64,000 bases of DNA, taken from JBBEAM01 sp942491105 (GTDB lineage: Bacteria; Pseudomonadota; Alphaproteobacteria; Kiloniellales; DSM-21159). This document shows, piece by piece, positions 51,092 through 59,589 of the stretch. Positions within the stretch are counted from its first letter, which is position 1. Every line of letters begins with the position of its first letter. The notes under the pieces were generated by a model. The model made no database searches. It worked only from the letters and a program-made list of their open reading frames with translations, and was not told where the DNA came from. The DNA is taken from assembly GCA_942491105.1 (NCBI GenBank), contig CALNZX010000012.1, forward strand, positions 248,001 through 312,000, given 5' to 3'. The position numbers were made by a program, and so were the translations under genes.

Positions 51092-52431
51092 AGGTCTTTC
51101 GGCCGGGGCGGCCGCCGGACAATTCCCAAACGCTCCAACTGGCAAGCCGCCGCCAGGAGCGCCTCGTCCTCGCCGGCCCGGCCAACGAGCTGCAGCGCCA
51201 TCGGCAGCCCGGCCTTGCCAAGACCGAGCGGCAGCACGATGGCCGGCTGGCCGGTCATGTTGAACAGCGTGGTGTAGCGGGTGATGGCATTGCCCGCCGC
51301 CTCCCGCAGCCCCGTCTCGGTGACATGCTGCGTGCCCAGCTTCGGCGCGAAGATCGGGCAGGCCGGCGTGAGCAGGAAATCCACCTCCCGCAGCAGCCGC
51401 GCCACGTCCTGGCGGTAGGCTTCGATCATCCGCTTGGCATCGACGTAGTGGGTCGCCAGCAGCGACTGCCCCAGGGCCAAGCCGGCGCGGAATTCGGCGC
51501 TGTAGCGCGCGCCGCGCGCCGCCAGATGCGGCCGATGGAAGGAGGCGGCCTCGGCCATCTGCACGGCGAGAGAGGCGCTGCGCGTCAGCTCCAAAGGCTC
51601 GGTGAAGTCCAGATCGTGCAGTTCGGCGCCGCTGCCGCGCAGCGCGGCCACGGCGTCCTCCACGGCGGCCAGGATTTCCGGGTCGCAGTGCTCGAAGAAA
51701 AAGGCTCTGGGCAGGCCGATCTTCAGCGGCATTCCCGGCGCCGCCGCGCGGCCTGGCGACAACAGGGAGAGCAGCAGCGCCGCATCCTCGGCGGTACGGG
51801 TGAACAGGCCGATGTGGTCCAGGCTCCAGCTGAACGGCAGCACCCCCTCGGTACTCAGGCGCCCATGGCTCGGCTTGAAGCCGACCAGGCCACAGAGTGC
51901 CGCCGGCGCGCGCACCGAGCCGCCGGTATCGGTGCCCAGCGAGAAGGTGGAATAGCCCCGCGCCACGGCGACAGCCGAGCCGGTGCTCGACCCTCCCGCC
52001 ACGCGTTCCGGGTCATAGGGATTGACGCTGGTCCCGGTGGCTTCGTTGATGCCGGTGGTCCCATAGGCCCATTCGTGCAGGTTGTTCTTGCCGATCAGCG
52101 CGGCGCCCAGGGCCTCGCTCTGCCTCAGGATGGCCGCGTCGCCGCCGGTTCGATAATCGGCCCAGGCCGGCGAAGCCGCGGTGGTCGGCAGATCGCGAGT
52201 GCCGATCATGTCCTTGCAGGAATAGGGAACGCCGTAGAGCGGCGCGTCCGGCGGCGTTTCCGCCAGAACCCTTTCGACCCGGTCCGGACAGAAGGCGAGG
52301 AAGGCATGGCTGCGGGGGTTGTCCGCCTCGGCGCGGGCGGCGACAAAGCGGGTGAAAGCAGCGGGATCCAGCCCGCCGCCCCGGAAATGCCCGCGCAGCG
52401 CGCTCAGGCTGAAAAAGCGCGCTTCATCCAT
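51088..52431 (-). CDS. Amidase signature family enzyme
   Basis: A 447-residue amidase. The Ser-cisSer-Lys triad is visible: Lys in PYSCKDMIG, cis-Ser in VAGGSSTGSAVAVA and nucleophile Ser in GTDTGGSVRAPAA. The C-terminal YTTLFNMTGQPAIVLPLG is family standard. It lies tail to tail with caiD (four-base overlap) and overlaps a small upstream gene by eight bases. Given its place, hydrolysis of an amide of carnitine or a related compound is a possible role, but the family is broad and the substrate cannot be read from sequence. Confidence 0.88.
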   Translation of the reverse strand: MDEARFFSLSALRGHFRGGGLDPAAFTRFVAARAEADNPRSHAFLAFCPDRVERVLAETPPDAPLYGVPYSCKDMIGTRDLPTTAASPAWADYRTGGDAAILRQSEALGAALIGKNNLHEWAYGTTGINEATGTSVNPYDPERVAGGSSTGSAVAVARGYSTFSLGTDTGGSVRAPAALCGLVGFKPSHGRLSTEGVLPFSWSLDHIGLFTRTAEDAALLLSLLSPGRAAAPGMPLKIGLPRAFFFEHCDPEILAAVEDAVAALRGSGAELHDLDFTEPLELTRSASLAVQMAEAASFHRPHLAARGARYSAEFRAGLALGQSLLATHYVDAKRMIEAYRQDVARLLREVDFLLTPACPIFAPKLGTQHVTETGLREAAGNAITRYTTLFNMTGQPAIVLPLGLGKAGLPMALQLVGRAGEDEALLAAACQLERLGIVRRPPRPKDL

Positions 52432-52705
52432 CGCCGCGAGTGTCCTCCGGCGCGGTGAGAACCGTGGCCGGCAAGGCGGGCAAGGGCCGGGCGCGGATCG
52501 CTTTCAGATCGCGCAGCAGCTCCGCGAAGCCGGTGATGATCCCCCGCTGGGGATTGGTCAGCTCCGCGAGCTCAGCCTCGCCCCAGGAGTGGCCGCCGAA
52601 GTCGCGCTGCATTCGCGCCAGGGTTTCCAGATCTGGGCCTTCCCGGTCTGGGGCTTCCTGGTCTGGGGTTTCCGGCGCGGGGGTTCTATCGTCGGATTCG
52701 CTCAT
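52424..52705 (-). CDS. Small conserved hypothetical, amidase partner
   Basis: A 93-residue acidic protein. Residues 1-30 are a disordered repeat (TPDQEAPDREGPDLE); the rest (MQRDFGGHSWGEAELAELTN, GIITGFAELLRDLKAIRA) is helical. It overlaps the start of the amidase gene by eight bases on the same strand, so both are probably translated together. No function is known to me. The reading frame and coupling support a real gene, and its sequence has no membrane segment. Confidence 0.65.
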   Translation of the reverse strand: MSESDDRTPAPETPDQEAPDREGPDLETLARMQRDFGGHSWGEAELAELTNPQRGIITGFAELLRDLKAIRARPLPALPATVLTAPEDTRGDG

Positions 52706-52749
52706 GGCCTGTCCTCACCGATACAAAGACCCTGGGATCGGGCGTCTGG

Positions 52750-53079
52750 CTAAGCGCCGCGCGGCGGCGCGAAGAAGGGGACCTCGGTCAGCAGGGTGTT
52801 TTCCTGGGAGGCCAGACAGCCGGCCTCGCGGCTGATCTTCAGGTAGGCCTGCCAGTCGGGATCGGCCTGCATCGCGGCGCGGCGCTCGGCCCGGTCGGTG
52901 ACATCGCGGTAGGCCCAGATATGGACGAAGCTGTTGACGTCGCCGACCTCGGTCTGGGCATAGAGCAGCGGCTGGCCGAGATGCCGGGTTTGCGGCGCAA
53001 AGCCATGCTTTTCATAAATCTCCAGATGCTGCTTGATAGTACCGGGATGGCAGCGGTAGGTGCGCAGGTCGAAGATCAT
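52750..53079 (-). CDS. NIPSNAP family protein
   Basis: A 109-residue single-domain NIPSNAP protein: IFDLRTYRCHPGTIKQHLEIYEKHG at the start, then EVGDVNSFVHIWAYRDVTDRAERRAAM and DPDWQAYL. ATG 53079 has AGGGGA about 10 bases upstream; the frame stays open further up but without family similarity. The fold is a dimeric alpha-beta barrel as in monooxygenases of the ABM type. Its function in bacteria is unclear. It is divergent from the ThDP enzyme gene (131-base gap), so shared regulation is possible. Confidence 0.87.
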   Translation of the reverse strand: MIFDLRTYRCHPGTIKQHLEIYEKHGFAPQTRHLGQPLLYAQTEVGDVNSFVHIWAYRDVTDRAERRAAMQADPDWQAYLKISREAGCLASQENTLLTEVPFFAPPRGA

Positions 53080-53210
53080 CGGCGGTTTCCCCTGTTGCCG
53101 TCCAAAGCGAGAGAAGACAGTTGTCGGTTTCGCTCTCACTTTAGTACGACATCTGACGCCGCCGTACAGCCCTGCGTTGCGCGCGGCCATGGTTTTGAAA
53201 AGGAGCAGTC

Positions 53211-54869
53211 ATGCCTACGCGCCACGGCGGAAATATCCTGGCCGATCACCTGAAGAGCGAGGGCGTGCCGCGCGTCTTCTGCGTGCCTGGCGAGAGTTAC
53301 CTCGCGGCGCTCGACGGACTGTACGAGTCCGGTATCGAGGTGGTGATCTGCCGGCAGGAAGGCGGCGCGGCGATGATGGCCGAAGCCCAGGGTAAATTGA
53401 CCGGCCGGCCAGGCATCTGCTTCGTCACCCGAGGCCCCGGCGCCACCAACGCCGCCGCCGGCGTGCATGTCGCCTTCCAGGACTCCACGCCGATGATCCT
53501 CTTCGTCGGCCAGGTCGCGCGCGGCATGCAGGACCGCGAGGCTTTTCAGGAAGTCGATTACCGGAAAATGTTCGCGCCGCTCGCCAAGTGGGTCGAGGAA
53601 GTCAGCAGCGTCGAGCGCCTGCCGGAATATCTCAGCCGCGCCTTCCATATCGCCCAGTCGGGGCGGCCGGGGCCGGTGGTTCTGGCCTTGCCGGAAGACG
53701 TGCTTTCCGCCGTCGCGCCGGAGGACCTGGCCCCGCCGGTCAAGCCCTCGCGGCAGGCGGCGCCCAAGGCCGCGGAGGAGGACGTCGCGGAGATCCTGGC
53801 GGCTCTCGACGAAGCGGAAAAACCGATGGTGCTGGTCGGCGGCGGCGGTTGGAGCGCGCAAGCCAGTCAAGACCTGGCACGCTTCGCCGCCAGCTATGAC
53901 CTGCCTGTCGCGGCGAGCTTCCGCTGTCAGGACTATCTCGATAACGAAAACCCGAACTATGCCGGCTATGCCGGACTCGGCAACGATCCCAAGCTGGCCG
54001 CGCGTATCCGCGAGGCCGACCTGCTGCTGGTGATCGGCGCGCGGATCGGCGAGGCGACCAGCAACGGCTACGGCCTGATCGATATCCCGCAGCCCAGGCA
54101 GCGCCTGATCCACTGCCACGCGGGCGCCAGCGAGCTCGGACGGGTCTACCGGCCCGATCTTGGGATCAACGCCACCAGCCCCTCCCTGCTGGCCAAGCTG
54201 GCCAAGGCTCCGGGGCGGCAGGCGCCCCCTTGGGCGGCGCGCAGAGCCGAGGCCCGCGCCGAATACCTGGCCTGGACGCAGCCACGCGAGACGCCGGGGC
54301 GGGTCAAGCTGGAGCAGGTCGTCGCGCTGCTGCGCGCGCGCCTGCCGGAGGATGCCATTGTCGCCAATGGCGCGGGCAACTACGCCGCCTTTTTGCACCG
54401 CTATTTCACCTATCGCGGATACCGCAGCCAGCTCGCCCCGACCTCGGGATCGATGGGCTATGGCCTGCCGGCGGCGATTGCCGCCAAGCTGCAGCACCCG
54501 GCGCGCAGCGTGGTCTGCCTGGCCGGCGACGGCTGCCTGCAGATGACCCTGCAGGAACTGGCGACGGCGGTGCAAGCGGGAGCGGCAATCGTCGTGATCG
54601 TCGCCAACAACGGCGTCTACGGCACCATCCGCATGCATCAGGAGCGGGAGTATCCAGGCCGGATCAGCGGCACCAGCCTGGTCAACCCCGACTTCGCGGC
54701 CCTGGCCCGCGCCTATGGCGCCGAGGGTGAAATCGTGGAGGAAACCGCGGACTTCCCGGCGGCGCTGGAGCGCGCCTTGAGCTCGGAGAAGCTGACGCTG
54801 ATCGAACTGAGGACCGACCCCGAGGCAATCTCCCCGGCGACCACGATCTCCGCGCTGCGCGGCGCTTGA
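53211..54869 (+). CDS. Thiamine diphosphate-dependent acetolactate synthase-like enzyme
   Basis: A 552-residue enzyme with the three ThDP-family domains. The PYR domain has the activating Glu in CRQEGGAAMMAEA, the middle domain starts KPMVLVGGGGWSAQ, and the PP domain has the metal-binding motif GDGCLQMTLQELATAV...NNGVYGTI. Length and pattern fit acetolactate synthase-like and oxalyl-CoA decarboxylase-like proteins, but no small ACT subunit is adjacent. The context (NIPSNAP gene, carnitine locus nearby) does not fix the substrate; a 2-oxo acid decarboxylase or carboligase is the safe call. Confidence 0.88.
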   Translation: MPTRHGGNILADHLKSEGVPRVFCVPGESYLAALDGLYESGIEVVICRQEGGAAMMAEAQGKLTGRPGICFVTRGPGATNAAAGVHVAFQDSTPMILFVGQVARGMQDREAFQEVDYRKMFAPLAKWVEEVSSVERLPEYLSRAFHIAQSGRPGPVVLALPEDVLSAVAPEDLAPPVKPSRQAAPKAAEEDVAEILAALDEAEKPMVLVGGGGWSAQASQDLARFAASYDLPVAASFRCQDYLDNENPNYAGYAGLGNDPKLAARIREADLLLVIGARIGEATSNGYGLIDIPQPRQRLIHCHAGASELGRVYRPDLGINATSPSLLAKLAKAPGRQAPPWAARRAEARAEYLAWTQPRETPGRVKLEQVVALLRARLPEDAIVANGAGNYAAFLHRYFTYRGYRSQLAPTSGSMGYGLPAAIAAKLQHPARSVVCLAGDGCLQMTLQELATAVQAGAAIVVIVANNGVYGTIRMHQEREYPGRISGTSLVNPDFAALARAYGAEGEIVEETADFPAALERALSSEKLTLIELRTDPEAISPATTISALRGA

Positions 54870-54876
54870 GGCTGAA

Positions 54877-55731
54877 TTAGTCGCGGAGCTGCAGCAGCGG
54901 GCAACCAAGCCCGGCGAGCGCCGCCCGCGCCGCCTCGCCGACTCCGGGTCCGACCACGATCAGCTCCGGGGAACTGCGCCGCAGCACCTGCCCCAGGCCG
55001 TCCACATCGCAGCTCCGCAGCCCGGCAAGCGGAACCCGCTCGCCGGCCGCCGCGCGCGCGGCGCGTTCCGCCACATCCGGCGCGATCCCCGGCTCCCCGG
55101 CTTCGTTCAGCAGGGTCACGGCGAGGCCGGCGTGCTGCCGGGCCGCAAGACCCGCGGCAAGGGACAAAGCCGGGCCGAGGTCTCCTGGATCCGCCACCAC
55201 CGCCTGAACGCTCCCGCGCCACGGCGCCGCGCGCGGCCGCGCCGGCTCGAACAGCGCCAACAGAGAGCGCAGGGTCTGGCGCGAAGCTGCGCGCCGGGCG
55301 GCGGCCAGACGCTTGGGATCGAAACGCGGGCCGACCCGCGGCGAGAGCAGCAAGAGATCGCTCTGCTCGGCGGCCTCGGCCAGGGCACCCTCGAAGCGGC
55401 CGCGCCGGGCCTCGAAGCTGCACTGCAGCTGCCGGCGGGCGCGCAGCGTGTCGAGCATCCGCCGCGCGAGCCGTTCCTGGACACGAAAGTGGCGGCGCAT
55501 CGACTCGCTGCTGAGCTCGCGCAGCGCCGCCGACCCCAACGTGACTTCGAAAGCCAGTGGCGAGGCCGCGTAGGAAATCATCGCCTCGTCCTCGATGAAC
55601 AATCCGGAGAGCGGCGTGCCGAGGGATTCGGCGATGTCCGCCGCGAGCTCCAGCAGAGCGCGGCCCTGGGCCGTCGCATCGAAAGCGACGATGACCCGCC
55701 GAATGGGCTGGGCAGACTGCGGCGTGCTCAT
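54877..55731 (-). CDS. Universal stress protein-like protein
   Basis: A 284-residue protein. The first half starts RRVIVAFDATAQGRALLELAADIAESL and has LSGLFIEDE, a Usp-like alpha/beta unit; the second half (AVVADPGDLGPALSLAAGLA...ELIVVGPGVGEAARAAL) looks like a second, degenerate unit. It is coupled to the LonB-like gene upstream by an ATGA overlap. Both would be transcribed from behind an FNR-type box (58202-58215), in line with the low-oxygen induction known for several Usp proteins. Molecular role unknown. Confidence 0.72.
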   Translation of the reverse strand: MSTPQSAQPIRRVIVAFDATAQGRALLELAADIAESLGTPLSGLFIEDEAMISYAASPLAFEVTLGSAALRELSSESMRRHFRVQERLARRMLDTLRARRQLQCSFEARRGRFEGALAEAAEQSDLLLLSPRVGPRFDPKRLAAARRAASRQTLRSLLALFEPARPRAAPWRGSVQAVVADPGDLGPALSLAAGLAARQHAGLAVTLLNEAGEPGIAPDVAERAARAAAGERVPLAGLRSCDVDGLGQVLRRSSPELIVVGPGVGEAARAALAGLGCPLLQLRD

Positions 55732-58148
55732 GCCGGCCCAGCCTTTTCGTCGTGCCCAGAAAACTCCCGGCGCAGCTGGGCGAAGGCTCTGAGCCTGGCA
55801 TCGACCAAAGCGTTGATGGAGTCCGCCGGATAGCGCCCCTCCCCATCGCGCTCGCCAGCCGGACGGCCCGTCAACAGCTCGATACCCTGATCGACGTGCT
55901 CGACGGCATAGATCGCGAATTCGCCCTTTTCGACGGCCGCGATCACATCCTCGCGCAGCATCAGGTGCTCGACATTCGCCGCGGGAATCAGCGCGCCCTG
56001 GGTTCCCGTCAGACCGCGTTGACGGCAAACATCGAAAAAGCCCTCGATCTTTTCATTGGCGCCGCCAATTGCCTGAACCCGGCCGAACTGATCGACCGAG
56101 CCCGTGACCGCGAGATCCTGGCGCAGCGGCACCTCGGAAAGCGCCGAGAGCAGGGCATAGAGCTCCGCCGAGGAGGCGCTATCGCCGTCCACGCCGCCGT
56201 AGGACTGTTCGAACACCAGGGTGGCCGAAAGCGAGAGAGGCTGATTTACCGCGTAGCGCCCGGCGAGGAAGCCGCTGAGGATCAGCACGCCCTTGGAATG
56301 CAGCGGGCCGCCAAGCTTAACCTCGCGCTCGATATCCGTAACCTTGCCGCCGCCGACATGAACCCGCGCGGTGATCCGCGACGGCCGCCCGAAAGCGAAA
56401 CCGCCGAATTGCAGGACGCTGAGACCGTTGATCTGTCCGACCTCGGCGCCCTCCGTGGAGATGGTGATGATCTCGCGGGCAATCGCCTCGTAGCTCTTCT
56501 CGCGAATGCGGTCGACCCGGCGTATCTGCGCGGCGATCGCTTCGCGGACATGGCTTTCGCCGACCATGGCGGCGTCTGCCTTGCCGGCGCGGTAATTCGC
56601 CTCCTGCAGCAGATCGCTCATGGAGCGGGCGTGCAGGGTGAGCTTCCGCCTGTCTCCGGCCAGCCGGATGCTGTGACGCAGCACCGCCGTCAGGGCGCAG
56701 GCATCGAAGGGCCGCAGGCCATCGGCCAGGATCTGCCCCGCGATGACGCGGAGAAATTCACGCTGATTGTCGCTATCCCGGCTGATTTGCTCGTCGAAAT
56801 CGGCAACGACCTTGAACAGATCCTCGAATTCGGGGTCGAGCTCGCTCAGCATGTAAAACAGGCGGCGCTCGCCAAGCAGGATGACCTTGGTATCGAGGGC
56901 AATCGGCTCGGGTTCCAATGAGGCCGTTGAGATCAGGCTCATGCTCTGTGCCGGCGATTCGATCCGGATTTCACGCGCCTTGAGGGCCCGTTTCAAGGCA
57001 TCCCAGGCAAAGGGCTGGGTCAACAGCTTGCGCGCCTCGACCACCAGGTAGCCGCCGTTCGCCCGGTGCAGGGAGCCCGGCTTGATAAGGCTGAAGTCTG
57101 TCACCAGCGCGCCATAGCGCGAGACATGCTCTGCCCGGCCGATCAGATTCATCGCCGTCGGATTGTCCTCGATCACGATCGGCGCGCCGTGGCTGTTGGC
57201 GTGGTTGACCAGCGCGTTGACCTTATAGCGCTCGAACCCGCCAATCTCGAAAGACGCTTCGTAGCCGCCCGGCTCCTGCTTTTGCGCCGCGGCCTGCTCG
57301 GCCATGCGGATCGCGTGGTAGTTCGCGATGAGATCTCGCTTTACCGCGGCCAGGTAGTCCTGCACCTCGGGAAGATCCTCGAATTGCTCCGCCACCGCCT
57401 CAAGCGCCGCGGAAACCCCGGTGGCCGTGAGCTCAGACTGCAGCTTGCGCAGCGCAAGGCGGCGATCCCGGTCCCAGCGCGGCATCTGCTTGACGACTTC
57501 CTGCAGCTCCTTCTGCAGCGCCTCGATCTCGCCCTTGATCCGGGCCTGCTCTTCCTCGGGCAGCTTGTCGAAGTCTTCAGGGTTGATGATCTCACCCTCG
57601 GCCAGGGGCGCGAAACCGAAGCCGGTGGGGGTGCGCACCAGGGCGATGCCCCGCTCGCTTGCCTTCTCGCGCAGGCCCTCGAAGGCTTCATCCGGCTTCT
57701 GGCGATGCTCTTCCTCGAGCGCGCGGAAGCGGTTCTGGTTTTCCTCGTTCTCGAATAGCGCCGGGATGGCCTCGCGCACGTCCTCGACGAAACGCTGCAT
57801 CGCCTCGGCGAGCTGCAAACCCCGCCCGCTCGGCAGGGCCATGGCGTTGGGCCGGTGGTGGTGGTCGAAGTCGTGAACATAAACCCAGTCCGCCGGGGTC
57901 GCCTTCTTGGCCGCTTGAATCTCGAGTTGCCGCAGCAACAATGGCTGCTTGCCGGAGCCTTCCGGCCCCATGACGAAGAGGTTGTAGCCCTGGCTCTCGA
58001 TTTCGACGCCGAAGGCGATTGCCTCCAGCACCCGCTCCTGTCCTGGCAGAGTCTCGCGCGGCTGCAGATCCTTGCTGCTGTCGATGCCGAGAGACAGCGG
58101 ATCGCAGCGAAAGGTCAACTTCTCCGGGGATAGCGGCGGTATCGGCAT
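55728..58148 (-). CDS. LonB-like AAA protease
   Basis: An 806-residue protein of the Lon-related AAA_32/S16 type. ATG 58148 has AAGGAG five bases before it. A P-loop lies in FVMGPEGSGKQP (about residue 52), a charged coiled-coil insertion covers about residues 120-230, the second ATPase part includes RANGGYLVVEARKLL, and the C-terminal Lon protease domain has the Ser657-Lys700 dyad (VDGDSASSAEL and GGANEKIEGF). It degrades proteins in an ATP-dependent way; targets are unknown. The downstream usp-like gene overlaps it by four bases. An FNR/FixK-type box is 53 bases upstream. Confidence 0.9.
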   Translation of the reverse strand: MPIPPLSPEKLTFRCDPLSLGIDSSKDLQPRETLPGQERVLEAIAFGVEIESQGYNLFVMGPEGSGKQPLLLRQLEIQAAKKATPADWVYVHDFDHHHRPNAMALPSGRGLQLAEAMQRFVEDVREAIPALFENEENQNRFRALEEEHRQKPDEAFEGLREKASERGIALVRTPTGFGFAPLAEGEIINPEDFDKLPEEEQARIKGEIEALQKELQEVVKQMPRWDRDRRLALRKLQSELTATGVSAALEAVAEQFEDLPEVQDYLAAVKRDLIANYHAIRMAEQAAAQKQEPGGYEASFEIGGFERYKVNALVNHANSHGAPIVIEDNPTAMNLIGRAEHVSRYGALVTDFSLIKPGSLHRANGGYLVVEARKLLTQPFAWDALKRALKAREIRIESPAQSMSLISTASLEPEPIALDTKVILLGERRLFYMLSELDPEFEDLFKVVADFDEQISRDSDNQREFLRVIAGQILADGLRPFDACALTAVLRHSIRLAGDRRKLTLHARSMSDLLQEANYRAGKADAAMVGESHVREAIAAQIRRVDRIREKSYEAIAREIITISTEGAEVGQINGLSVLQFGGFAFGRPSRITARVHVGGGKVTDIEREVKLGGPLHSKGVLILSGFLAGRYAVNQPLSLSATLVFEQSYGGVDGDSASSAELYALLSALSEVPLRQDLAVTGSVDQFGRVQAIGGANEKIEGFFDVCRQRGLTGTQGALIPAANVEHLMLREDVIAAVEKGEFAIYAVEHVDQGIELLTGRPAGERDGEGRYPADSINALVDARLRAFAQLRREFSGHDEKAGPA

Positions 58149-58201
58149 CCAGATCTCCTTAAAAGCGCCTCGCATACTCCTAGAGTTAGATAGGCACTGC
58201 G

Positions 58202-58215
58202 TTGACCAGGATCAA
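58202..58215. promoter_or_regulatory. FNR/FixK-type box TTGAC-N4-ATCAA
   Basis: TTGACCAGGATCAA fits TTGAY-N4-RTCAA, the site of FNR/FixK/FnrN regulators. It lies 53 bases upstream of the lonB-like start, the right distance for activation near -40. Six A residues directly follow, which read as a T-run on the minus strand and may also serve the terminator of the methyltransferase gene. Confidence 0.65.
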
Positions 58216-58255
58216 AAAATGCCGTCGTGCCTCCGCCGGAAAACCCGGCGGAGGC
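58215..58255 (-). terminator. Rho-independent-like terminator of methyltransferase gene
   Basis: An 11-base perfect stem (GCCTCCGCCGG at 58229-58239 with 58245-58255) and a five-base loop begin 7 bases after the stop codon on the minus strand. A run of six T (58220-58215) follows about eight bases after the hairpin, farther than ideal. Confidence 0.6.
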
Positions 58256-58262
58256 CTCTGGG

Positions 58263-59405
58263 TCACGGGCGGCAGAAGTAGTAGTAGTTCTGCACGTCGT
58301 GATCGAGTTCATGCACGGCGACCTGCCGGAATCCGGCCCGGCGGAAGTAATCCAGGGCTTTGTCCTTGCCCCACATCGCACCGAGACCCTCGCCGCCCTG
58401 GGCCAGGGAGACCGTCATGCAGTGCATGCAGGACACGGTGTAGAGCAGGGGCGCGATGGGATGATCCCTGTCGCCATGATGGTGGCTGCTGCCCTTGATG
58501 TCCTGAGCCAGGTAGACCCCACCTTCGGCCAGGGCGCGGCGGATGCCCTTCAGCACCCGCTGCGGCGCCGCCTGATCGTGCACCGCGTCGAAGGTGGTGA
58601 TGAAGTCGAAGGCGCCCGGCTCGGCGGTCTCGTCGAAATCGCTGAGGTCGCGGGCGGCGAAGACGGCGTTGGCGTTGCCCTGCGTCCGCGCTTCGGCTTG
58701 GGCGTAGGCGATGGCTTCCTCGGAGAGGTCGTAACCGGTGAAGCGGCTGTTGGGGTAGAGCCGCGCCATCAGGTTGACCGCCTTGCCGCGGCCGCAGCCG
58801 ACGTCCAGCACCCGGATCCCTCTCTCCAGCCGCTCCCTGAGGCCGGGGTCGAGCGCCAGGATGTGCTCCTCCAGCGCCGGCAGCACCGACTGGCCGCTGT
58901 CCTCCGCCATCACCTCGTGAAAGCGGGCGTAGCGCGCGTAGGGAACTCCGCCGCCCTCCTTGAAGCAGCGCACGATATCGTCCTCGACGCTGCCGAGCAC
59001 GCCGATGTACTGGGCGAAAACACCCATGTTGTCGGCGGCGCTGGCCCGGGTCAGCAGGGCCGCGTGGGCCGGCGGCAGACTGTAGAGGCCCGCCTCGGGG
59101 TCGTGGTCGACGATGCCGCCGACGGTCATGGCGCCGAGCCACTCGCGCACGTAGCGCTCGTTAAGCCCGGCTGCGGCGGCCAGCGTCTCGCTATCGCAGG
59201 CGGGTAGCCCCGCCAAGGTATCGAACAGGCCAGTACGATGGCCGATTGACACCATCAGCGACAGGGCGCCGCCGTTCAGAATGCTGAGTAACTTGTCCTG
59301 GAAGGGCGCGGCGTCGATGCCCTCCCGCTGAGTCGGCGCAGCAGCCTCGAGACGCGGCGTCTTCTCCAACACTTTCCGGCCAGCCGATTGTGGCGAAACA
59401 CACAT
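58263..59405 (-). CDS. SAM methyltransferase with winged-helix N-terminus
   Basis: A 380-residue protein; ATG 59405 has CAGGAG 8 bases upstream. Residues 35-120 form a winged-helix-like dimerisation region (LLSILNGGALSLMVSIGHRTGLFDTL, LNERYVREWLGAMT). The SAM domain follows: RVLDVGCGRGKAVNLMA, FTGYDLSEEAI, FDFITTFDAVHDQAAP. The architecture is like that of small-molecule O-methyltransferases. A His-rich SHHHGDRDHP segment near residue 305 may bind metal. It is divergent from a TetR gene and has an operator-like palindrome just upstream, so it is probably the TetR target. Confidence 0.85.
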   Translation of the reverse strand: MCVSPQSAGRKVLEKTPRLEAAAPTQREGIDAAPFQDKLLSILNGGALSLMVSIGHRTGLFDTLAGLPACDSETLAAAAGLNERYVREWLGAMTVGGIVDHDPEAGLYSLPPAHAALLTRASAADNMGVFAQYIGVLGSVEDDIVRCFKEGGGVPYARYARFHEVMAEDSGQSVLPALEEHILALDPGLRERLERGIRVLDVGCGRGKAVNLMARLYPNSRFTGYDLSEEAIAYAQAEARTQGNANAVFAARDLSDFDETAEPGAFDFITTFDAVHDQAAPQRVLKGIRRALAEGGVYLAQDIKGSSHHHGDRDHPIAPLLYTVSCMHCMTVSLAQGGEGLGAMWGKDKALDYFRRAGFRQVAVHELDHDVQNYYYFCRP

Positions 59406-59424
59406 CTTCTTCTCCTGTATTTAG

Positions 59425-59438
59425 ACCAACTAGTTTGT
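59425..59438. promoter_or_regulatory. TetR operator-like palindrome
   Basis: ACCAACTAGTTTGT is an inverted repeat with a single mismatched pair, 20 bases upstream of the methyltransferase start. The word TTTAGAC just left of it (59420-59426) recurs at 59565-59571 upstream of the TetR gene, suggesting binding at both promoters. Confidence 0.5.
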
Positions 59439-59589
59439 ATGAAATGGAACTAGGGCCTTGCACATTTGGAGGTCAAGAACAGTCGTGTTTCATTTGTTTC
59501 AAGCAAGTTTCTTGCATTTCCAGGCCGGCTCGGCCATCTTGAAAGAACGTCGAAAGCGCGTGATTTTAGACTATAGAGTATAAATACGA

